Assembly (NCBI GenBank): GCA_002496845.1
Contig: DALQ01000016.1
Location: 1-12,678 of the forward strand
From: Euryarchaeota archaeon UBA495
GTDB lineage: Archaea; Thermoplasmatota; Poseidoniia; Poseidoniales; Poseidoniaceae
Length of the DNA: 12,678 nucleotides
Reading direction: 5' to 3'
The notes beneath the pieces were generated by a model. That model ran no database searches and had not been told where the DNA came from. It worked only from the letters and a program-made list of their open reading frames with translations. Position numbers and translations under genes: made by a program. Below are positions 4,680 through 11,146 of the stretch, piece by piece. Each line of letters starts with the position of its first letter. Positions within the stretch are counted from its first letter, which is position 1.

Positions 4680-6956
4680 ATGGACGCCAAAGAGAGCCGT
4701 ACATTGACGGCCGTTGGCGTGATCTCTGCGCTTGTTTTGGTGGTGAGTCTCGGTTACGAATTCCTCCTTCACGAAGAGGAGGAGGTTTCGTTCACCATCG
4801 CTGAAGACGTCTTGATGGAAGACGTTGACCGGCTCGCCTCATTTGGGCCGAGGGTGGCCGGTTCGGCTGAAGAAACCCTTGCAACGGAATACATCAGTCA
4901 ACGGTTTACTGAGATCGGATTGCAAAACGTCCGGGTGGAAGAATTTGACGTGACTGGGGCCTGGTTTGTCGACGCAGAACCGGATGAACATCAAATTTTG
5001 ATGCACGCCCAACTTGAGGCCGGCGTCCAAAACGGTCCGGGCCTCCCCGACGGTACAGCCGGTTCAGGACGGGTGGCCATCGACGAAACTGGGTCGCTCA
5101 ATCACATTGAATCCTTCACATTCCTCGGTTATTCTGGTGCCAACCACAAGCACGACAACATGCTGACGTTCCTCGGAAACGGTTCCTCTGAGGCCTTTGC
5201 CAACGTTGGAGACCTGACCGACCTTGCGGTGATGATCGAATACGATTCCGCCAGAAGCCTTGCGGACATCTACCGAGATGCCATCGACCGAAACGCAGGC
5301 GTGGTCATGATTTACACGGTGGGCGTCGAAACACCTCCCTTCCGTTCGGTGACCGTGCAAGAGGACGGAGCAACCGTCCCCTTCCCAGATGCTTACGGTG
5401 GGCAATACGCAGACGCCCTGATTCCGTACATCTACATCTCAGAAAGCGTGGCCATGCTGTTCCATGATTACATCGAACAAGCTGAGGATGACCCGACCTT
5501 GTATGCTTCACTGGACGGTTTCTGGGAAGGCAACAACGTCGGGACGCGATCCGTGAAAGTCGTCACTGGTGAATTGCCTGGGCAAGGCGACGGCGAGATT
5601 TTGATTGGCGCTCATCACGATTCGGTGTACATCAGCCCCGGCGCGGTGGACAATGCCGTTGGCGTGTCTCAAATGTTCGAGGTCGCCTCGCAGTTGCAAG
5701 GCCTCACCCTCGAATCGACCGTCACCTTTGCCACATGGGGTGGCGAGGAATTGGGACTGCTGGGCAGCCAGGCCTACATCGAGGCCTATCCGGACGAAAT
5801 CGAAGACCTGGATCTCTACATCAACCTCGATTCAACAAACCTTGACCCAAGCAAAGGCCTGGGGACCTTAGGCATCGAGGCATCCGAACAGGGCCTTGCA
5901 ACTGCGGTGTCCAAAATCGGTGAGGCGGTGCTGGAGGACGCGCGTTGGGAAGATTACAGCGCTGCCGTCTCTTTGAACAGCGATGCGGGAAACAGCGACC
6001 ATCGCGCGTTCAACCAGCATGACGTCACCACGATTGGATTGTTTGGCTGGTCCTACGAGGAGCACCACCGCCAGACGGACGTCCCCAACGTGGTGAACGA
6101 GGACGGCTTGCCGCTCGCCGTTGAGGTGGTGCTTCGCGTCGTGATGGCGCAGGGAGGCCACCAGAGCGTTGAGGAACCGCTGATCCAAATTTCAGGCCTT
6201 GAGGGAGAATCCAACTCGTGGGTGTTTCCCTTCGTGCTCGCGCTGTTGGCCGGTCTTGCAACCGGGTTGGGCGGACTGATCGTTTTCATCGTCAAAGAAA
6301 TCAGTCCTGAAATGATGGCGTTTTTGTTGGCCATGGCCGCGGGAGTGATGCTCCTTGTGTCCTTCCTCGATTTGTGGTTCCGTCAAGCCCTCGACAACGG
6401 ATTCCTCCCCATCACCGCCTCGTTCCTGGTGGGCATGGGGATCGTCTTTGCCGTGAGCATCTACACGCGGAAAGGAGAAGACGTTGCCGAGATGTCCCAC
6501 GAGAGGAAACTGTACACATCAGGGATGTTGACGGCCATCGCGTTGGCCATTCACAACTTCCCTGAGGGATTGGCCATGGGCGTCGCCGTTCAGGAATCTG
6601 CCCAGTATGGCCTCGTGCTCATGGCAGCCATTGCCTTGCACAACATTCCCGAGGGAGTTGCGGTTGCTGCTCCCATCCAAGCAGGCGGCGGTGGGCGGCT
6701 GAAAGCGACCCTGATTGCGATGGGCACTGGACTCACGGAGCCGCTTGGGGCCCTGTTTGCATTGCTGATTTTGGGACCAATTTTGACGCCGTTTTCCGTC
6801 GGATGTGCGCTTGCCTTTGTTGGTGGGATCATGACGGTCGTTGCGTGCAAAGAACTCATTCCACAGGCATGGAATCAGGACCGTCCGCGCCACATGGTCG
6901 TTGGCGCGTTGTTTGGTGCGGCCGTGATGCAGTTGAGTCTCCTGCTCCTTGGATGA
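4680..6956 (+). CDS. Fusion of extracytoplasmic M28 zinc peptidase and ZIP metal transporter
   Basis: This 758-residue protein joins two complete modules. Residues 9-30 form an N-terminal membrane anchor. Residues about 40-490 are an M28 peptidase with a probable PA-type insert at about 120-285 (typical stretch around IYRDAIDRNAGVVMIY). The two-zinc site is intact: H312-x-D314, D324 in GAVDNA, E356-E357 (general base and ligand), D384 and H463 with D467 after HRQT. Residues 514-758 are a GufA/ZupT-like ZIP transporter with eight helices at about 514-538, 546-566, 575-597, 614-637, 641-664, 676-698, 703-725 and 735-757. The metal-site motifs are HNFPEG (625-630) and HNIPEG (654-659), followed by LTEPLGA and KELIP. 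ZIP proteins have an external N-terminus, which is where the anchored peptidase would lie, so the topology fits. The loop between helices 3 and 4 is short and lacks the usual His cluster. The likely role is peptide cleavage outside the cell coupled to uptake of zinc or another divalent metal. A DtxR-type palindrome precedes it. Aminopeptidase versus carboxypeptidase activity cannot be decided. Confidence 0.92.
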   Translation: MDAKESRTLTAVGVISALVLVVSLGYEFLLHEEEEVSFTIAEDVLMEDVDRLASFGPRVAGSAEETLATEYISQRFTEIGLQNVRVEEFDVTGAWFVDAEPDEHQILMHAQLEAGVQNGPGLPDGTAGSGRVAIDETGSLNHIESFTFLGYSGANHKHDNMLTFLGNGSSEAFANVGDLTDLAVMIEYDSARSLADIYRDAIDRNAGVVMIYTVGVETPPFRSVTVQEDGATVPFPDAYGGQYADALIPYIYISESVAMLFHDYIEQAEDDPTLYASLDGFWEGNNVGTRSVKVVTGELPGQGDGEILIGAHHDSVYISPGAVDNAVGVSQMFEVASQLQGLTLESTVTFATWGGEELGLLGSQAYIEAYPDEIEDLDLYINLDSTNLDPSKGLGTLGIEASEQGLATAVSKIGEAVLEDARWEDYSAAVSLNSDAGNSDHRAFNQHDVTTIGLFGWSYEEHHRQTDVPNVVNEDGLPLAVEVVLRVVMAQGGHQSVEEPLIQISGLEGESNSWVFPFVLALLAGLATGLGGLIVFIVKEISPEMMAFLLAMAAGVMLLVSFLDLWFRQALDNGFLPITASFLVGMGIVFAVSIYTRKGEDVAEMSHERKLYTSGMLTAIALAIHNFPEGLAMGVAVQESAQYGLVLMAAIALHNIPEGVAVAAPIQAGGGGRLKATLIAMGTGLTEPLGALFALLILGPILTPFSVGCALAFVGGIMTVVACKELIPQAWNQDRPRHMVVGALFGAAVMQLSLLLLG

Positions 6957-7008
6957 ACGACACCAAGGTCGGCTTCGTTTGCCCAAGTTCGGCCTGGACC
7001 CTGCACGT

Positions 7009-7755
7009 TCACACGCTGAGCTCGGTCCCCTCCAAGGAACGATGCGTGCGCGAGCCAAACCACGTCAAAGCCTCGCCGTCGATGAGCCTGCACCACGGCC
7101 TCGGAGCACCAAGGGCTTCGACGGCGTCGGCGATGACTTCGCCTTCCTCCAAAGCAAACGCGTGCGGTTCGCTGGAAAGCAGCAAGCCCTCGATGCGGTG
7201 CTCCACGAGCAACTCCGGCGTGACCACGGGATACCCGTTGCCTTCGGGTTCAAGGTCCGGCACGGTCCAGCCCATGGCTTCGAGCAAGGCTCCTGCGTAG
7301 CGTCGTGGCCCCACGGCCATGAGCGGCTCGTGCCAAATCATCGGGGTCACGCGTGGGCCGGGTGCCTCGGCTGAGGGTTGCCCGGCGAGTGCCGTTTCGG
7401 TGGCTTCCGCCAAGCGCTCTCCCTCGTCTGAACGGCCGATTGCTTCACCGAGTTCTCGCAGCATCGCTGGGACCTCAGCGGGGTGTTCAACGGTGGACAC
7501 CACCACAGTCACCCCTTGTTCGACCAGTGCATCATGCACCGCTTTGGGGTTCTCTTCGCGGTCGAGCACGACCACATCGGGGCGAGCATCGAGGATTTTC
7601 TTCAGGTTCGGCGTCTTCGTCCCTCCAACCACGGGCACGTCGCGTGCTTCTGCAGGATGGATGCACCATGGCGTGCGCCCGACCACCTCATCAAGGCCCA
7701 AGCCAAGATCGAACAGCGTCTCAGTCAGGCTCGGGACAAGGCTGATCACGCGCAC
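7009..7755 (-). CDS. Signal-less BtuF-like helical-backbone metal receptor protein (COG0614)
   Basis: This 248-residue protein matches the periplasmic-binding-protein type 2 / BtuF fold that binds cobalamin or metal chelates. It opens with the family hallmark RVISLVPSLTETLFDLGLG (2-20), then WCIHP (30-34), VGGTKTPNLKKI (43-54), a PDVVVLDREEN strand-loop (59-69) and a second lobe from about 136. It has no signal peptide, lipobox or membrane helix: the first conserved strand starts at residue 2, so the protein should be cytoplasmic. A signal-less branch with the same WCIHP/VGGTK/EEN features exists in bacteria and is not tied to a known transporter. No BtuC or BtuD gene is nearby. Translation starts at GTG 7755, 2 nt after the ileS stop; GTG 7749 is an alternative. 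The gene is clearly co-transcribed with ileS and converges with the peptidase-ZIP gene. The ligand is unknown. Confidence 0.85.
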   Translation of the reverse strand: MRVISLVPSLTETLFDLGLGLDEVVGRTPWCIHPAEARDVPVVGGTKTPNLKKILDARPDVVVLDREENPKAVHDALVEQGVTVVVSTVEHPAEVPAMLRELGEAIGRSDEGERLAEATETALAGQPSAEAPGPRVTPMIWHEPLMAVGPRRYAGALLEAMGWTVPDLEPEGNGYPVVTPELLVEHRIEGLLLSSEPHAFALEEGEVIADAVEALGAPRPWCRLIDGEALTWFGSRTHRSLEGTELSV

Positions 7756-7757
7756 GT

Positions 7758-10700
7758 TCAGGCCTCGGCGACAAGCACGTGGACCATCGCACCGTCCACT
7801 TCGAAGCCTTCTGCTTCGACGGGAGCATCGCCTTGTTCGTGGAACACGGCTTCGGCGGCGCGGGTTTCGCTGGCGATATACTGGCGGTCCTCTGAGGCGA
7901 GGTCGGGAGCGTCTTTCGTCCAGACCTGCAGGGAAATCGTCGCTTCGATGGCCAAGTCAAGCGCCTTGCGGCGGGCTTGAACGCGTCGTGTGATGTCACG
8001 TGCGAGGCCGCGGCTGAGCAAGGCCGGCGTTTCGGCCATGTCGAGCACGAGGCTGACCTGCGCCTCTCCGTCTTGCGTCGTCAAGGTCATCGCGGCGAAG
8101 CCTTCGCGCTCCGTGCGCCGAACTTCGACGTCCTCTGGCGCGATGGCCACCCCTTCGATGGTGCAGGAACCGGCGTTGATCTCGGCCAGCATCGCTTCGG
8201 GGTCCTCGGCGTTCTTGATGGCGTTCGCGATGTCGTTCACCGCTTGCCGTGCCTTGGGAGCAAGGGCGCGGAAGTTTGGCGCGAGCACGAGACGCTGGAA
8301 GCGGTCCAGGTCCGCCTCGGCTTGGATGGCCTCGACGTTGAGTTCCTCCTCGAGCAGGTCGTGGAATTCGGACAGGTCAGGACCGGCCACGATCCATCCT
8401 TCACGGCACGGCAAGCGCTGGCGGCGGTTTCCGTCCACGCGGATGCGGCGGCCCGTTTCTGCAAGTTCGCGCACCAAAGCCATGGTCGCTTCAAGCGAGG
8501 CATCTTGCGGTGGAAGGGTTGCCGTCGCGGCTTCGGCGTCCGCATCCCATGCGTCGGCGGTCGCGCCTTCAAGAGCGCCGGGGGTGCCCAAGGGCCACGC
8601 CGTTTGGTGCACCGCTTCTCCGGTCAGGTTGCGATGAATCACGTCAACCATGAAGGGAGCCACGGGTGCCACGAGGCGGCACACGGTGGTCAGCACCTCG
8701 TGGAGCGTGTGCTGGCAAGCCAGTTTGTCGGCGGTTTGGGCGCCGTCCCACAAGCGTCGTCGGCTGCGACGGACGTACCAGTTGGACAGGTCGTTGACGA
8801 CGAAGTCTTCCAGTTCCCGGCAGGCCTTGTGGTAATCCCAGGTCACGAAGCCTTCGTGGTAGGCTTGAGCCACCGTGGACAAACGGGAGAGGATCCAACG
8901 GTCCAGCGCCGGACGGTCTTCGACCGCCATGGCTTCGGAGCCATCCGAATCGTAGCCGTCCAAGGCCGCGTAATCCGCGTGGAATTTGTAGACGTTCCAC
9001 AGGGTCAGGAACATCTTCGCATAGGTTTCCCGCACGCCGTTTGAATCGAACTTCAAGGGGTTCCAGGGTGCTCCAGCCGTCACCATGTACCAGCGCGTGG
9101 CGTCGGCCCCTTCGCGGTTGAAGTGGTCCCAGGGGTCGACGATGTTGCCGCGCGACTTGGACATCTTCTTGCCTTCAGCATCCAAGATGAGCCCAAGCGA
9201 CAAGCAGCGCTTGTAGGCGGGCGAATCGAAGACGGTCGTGGATACGGCCAGCAGCGTGTAGAACCAACCGCGCGTTTGGTCCACGCCTTCGCAGATGTAG
9301 TCCACGGGGAAACTGGCGTCGAAGCGCTCGCCGCCGTCGAAGGGGTGGTGCCATTGGGCGAAGGGCGCGCAGCCCGAGTCGAACCAGCAGTCCATCACGA
9401 AGGGCTCGCGCTCCATCGGCAAGCCGGTCGGGCTGACGAGGGTAAACGCGTCCACGACCGGGCGGTGCAGGTCGACGTCGTCGGGGCAGGCCGGGTTCTC
9501 GAAACCGGCGGCGTTGGCTTTCTCGACCTCGGCCTGAAGTTCGGCGATCGAACCGACGCACAGCATTTCGCCGGTTTCGCTGCGCCACACCGGCAGGGGC
9601 GTGCCCCAGTAGCGCTCACGGGAAATGGCCCAGTCCTTGACGTTGCGAAGCCACTCGCCAAAGCGGCCTTCGCCGACCCAATCCGGCGCCCATTCGACCT
9701 GGTCGTTGAAGGCGAGCAAGCGGTCCTTGACCGCGGTCATGCGGACGAACCAGCTGTCCATGGCGTAGTAGAGCAGCGGATGATCGGTGCGCCAGCAGTG
9801 CGGATAGTCGTGCAGGTAGGCCTTCTCACGGTACAGCACGCCTGAGGTGGCGCCGTTGTTGCCCGGTCCACCTTCGGACGCGAGCAGGCGGATGATGTCC
9901 TCGTCGCAGGACTTGACGTAGCGGCCGTTGAGTTCGGGGTGGACGCCTTCGACAAAGGCGCCGTCCATGCCGACGGTATGGTGGGCGGGAAGACCGGCTT
10001 CCATGCCCAGATGGTAGTCGTCTTCACCGTACATCACAGCGGTATGCACCACGCCGGTACCGTCCGTGGTCGTGACCCAATCGGCGGACAACACGGTCCA
10101 TGCCGTGGTCGATTCGCCACGTGGCACGGCCTCGGGGAAGAGCGGATGGTAGGCACGGCCGACGAGGTCGGCGCCTTGGATGCGTTCGATGACCTCGACG
10201 TGATGCCGCAGCACCTCGCCCATCAGGTCCTCGGCGAGGATCAATTCCTCGCCAACCGTCGCGCCACCGGCGCCTTCCCAGGATTCGGGATCGGCCGTCA
10301 CGCGGACGCGGACGTAGGTGACCTCCGGTCCAACGGCCAAGCCGACGTTGCCGGGGAGCGTCCACGGTGTGGTCGTCCATGCAAGCACGGAGGCCTCGTC
10401 ATCGACGAGACGGAATTTGACGTAGACCGAGGGTTCCTCGACTTCCTTGTAACCGAGGGCAACCTCGTGGCTGGAGTAGGAGGTCCCGGTTTGCGGGCAG
10501 TACGGCAGCACCTTGTGCCCGCGGTAGAGCAGGCCTTGGTCGAACATGCGCTTCATGGCCCACCAGGTGGATTCCACGTAGCCGTTGTCGAGGGTCACGT
10601 AGGGGTTGTCGAGGTCCACCCAGTACGCCATGCGCTCCGTCATTTCACGCCAGGCTTGTTCGTAGGTCCACACGGATTCTCGGCAAGCGTCGTTGAAGGC

Positions 10701-11096
10701 CTGCATGCCAAAGGCTTCGATCTGTTCGTTGGACATCAGGTCGAGGCGCTTCTGCACCTCGATTTCCACAGGCAAACCGTGGGTGTCCCAGCCGCCCTTT
10801 CGTTCGACAACGAAGCCTTGCATCGTCTTCCAGCGGCACACGAGGTCCTTGTAGGTCCGAGCAACCACGTGGTGGATGCCCGGTTTCCCATTCGCGGTCG
10901 GCGGTCCCTCAAGGAAAATGAAGGGCGCACCGCCGCGCCGTGCCTCGATGGAGGCCTCAAACGCACCTTCCTCGGCCCACTGCTTCAGCAGGCCCCCTTC
11001 GAGGGCCACCGGGTCGAGGTCGCCCGCAGGCGAAGGACGAGGCATGCGCCGAGCACCAAGGGCCTCGTCTTCAACCTCTCCCCGCTCCTTTTCCAT
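7758..11096 (-). CDS. ileS: Isoleucyl-tRNA synthetase, type 2, with altered GIHH signature
   Basis: This 1112-residue class I synthetase charges tRNA-Ile with isoleucine in the cytoplasm. The ATP-binding signature normally written HIGH is here G73-I-H-H76, after PPTANGKP. The KMSKS loop is intact at 644-648 (coordinates 9153-9167). The CP1 editing domain is present: TTPWTLP at 242-248 and GTGVVHTAVMYGEDDY to 361. Other family blocks are GGWDTHGLPVEIEV, ISRERYWGTPLPVW, DCWFDSGCAPFAQW and DQTRGWFYTLL. The anticodon-binding helical domain follows, then a C-terminal region that includes LVLAPNFRALAPKA and SRGLARDITRRVQ, typical of type-2, archaeal and eukaryotic IleRS. Full length is normal. ATG 11096 is used; ATG 11045 (MPRPSPAGD) is a credible alternative because residues 1-17 are charged and not part of the family core. 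The gene is first in a two-gene unit with the BtuF-like gene. High G+C makes long antisense frames, which are not genes. Confidence 0.97.
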   Translation of the reverse strand: MEKERGEVEDEALGARRMPRPSPAGDLDPVALEGGLLKQWAEEGAFEASIEARRGGAPFIFLEGPPTANGKPGIHHVVARTYKDLVCRWKTMQGFVVERKGGWDTHGLPVEIEVQKRLDLMSNEQIEAFGMQAFNDACRESVWTYEQAWREMTERMAYWVDLDNPYVTLDNGYVESTWWAMKRMFDQGLLYRGHKVLPYCPQTGTSYSSHEVALGYKEVEEPSVYVKFRLVDDEASVLAWTTTPWTLPGNVGLAVGPEVTYVRVRVTADPESWEGAGGATVGEELILAEDLMGEVLRHHVEVIERIQGADLVGRAYHPLFPEAVPRGESTTAWTVLSADWVTTTDGTGVVHTAVMYGEDDYHLGMEAGLPAHHTVGMDGAFVEGVHPELNGRYVKSCDEDIIRLLASEGGPGNNGATSGVLYREKAYLHDYPHCWRTDHPLLYYAMDSWFVRMTAVKDRLLAFNDQVEWAPDWVGEGRFGEWLRNVKDWAISRERYWGTPLPVWRSETGEMLCVGSIAELQAEVEKANAAGFENPACPDDVDLHRPVVDAFTLVSPTGLPMEREPFVMDCWFDSGCAPFAQWHHPFDGGERFDASFPVDYICEGVDQTRGWFYTLLAVSTTVFDSPAYKRCLSLGLILDAEGKKMSKSRGNIVDPWDHFNREGADATRWYMVTAGAPWNPLKFDSNGVRETYAKMFLTLWNVYKFHADYAALDGYDSDGSEAMAVEDRPALDRWILSRLSTVAQAYHEGFVTWDYHKACRELEDFVVNDLSNWYVRRSRRRLWDGAQTADKLACQHTLHEVLTTVCRLVAPVAPFMVDVIHRNLTGEAVHQTAWPLGTPGALEGATADAWDADAEAATATLPPQDASLEATMALVRELAETGRRIRVDGNRRQRLPCREGWIVAGPDLSEFHDLLEEELNVEAIQAEADLDRFQRLVLAPNFRALAPKARQAVNDIANAIKNAEDPEAMLAEINAGSCTIEGVAIAPEDVEVRRTEREGFAAMTLTTQDGEAQVSLVLDMAETPALLSRGLARDITRRVQARRKALDLAIEATISLQVWTKDAPDLASEDRQYIASETRAAEAVFHEQGDAPVEAEGFEVDGAMVHVLVAEA

Positions 11097-11123
11097 TCTG
11101 GTCCAACGGTGAAGGATTCAAGT

Positions 11124-11140
11124 CCCGTGAGGTACACGGG
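11124..11140. promoter_or_regulatory. Perfect inverted repeat between divergent genes
   Basis: CCCGTG (11124-11129) and CACGGG (11135-11140) flank a 5-nt spacer, AGGTA, in the 50-bp gap between ileS (start 11096, minus) and the secreted protein (start 11147, plus). The weak A/T stretch ATTCAA at 11116-11121 lies 26-31 nt before 11147 and 20-25 nt before 11096, so it might serve both promoters. The repeat may be an operator or a hairpin near the 5' end of the plus-strand mRNA. No regulator is suggested by the sequence. Confidence 0.35.
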
Positions 11141-11146
11141 TGCCCT

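Noticed and set aside
4654..4707. ATG at 4654, just after the TATA-like box
   Set aside because: It is in a different frame from the peptidase-ZIP gene and reaches a stop at 4707; it overlaps the AAGGAGGT motif and cannot use it.
7977..9044. 355-residue open frame on the plus strand
   Set aside because: Antisense to the C-terminal part of ileS, whose protein motifs are unmistakable. The product looks like a G+C-driven shadow rich in Arg, Gly, His and Val.
11098..11140. tRNA-like string: a D-arm-like TGGTCCAACGGTGAAGGATTC and a T-loop-like GATTCAAGTCCC
   Set aside because: No acceptor stem or consistent cloverleaf can be drawn, and the region must hold the promoters of two divergent genes. 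The resemblance is local.
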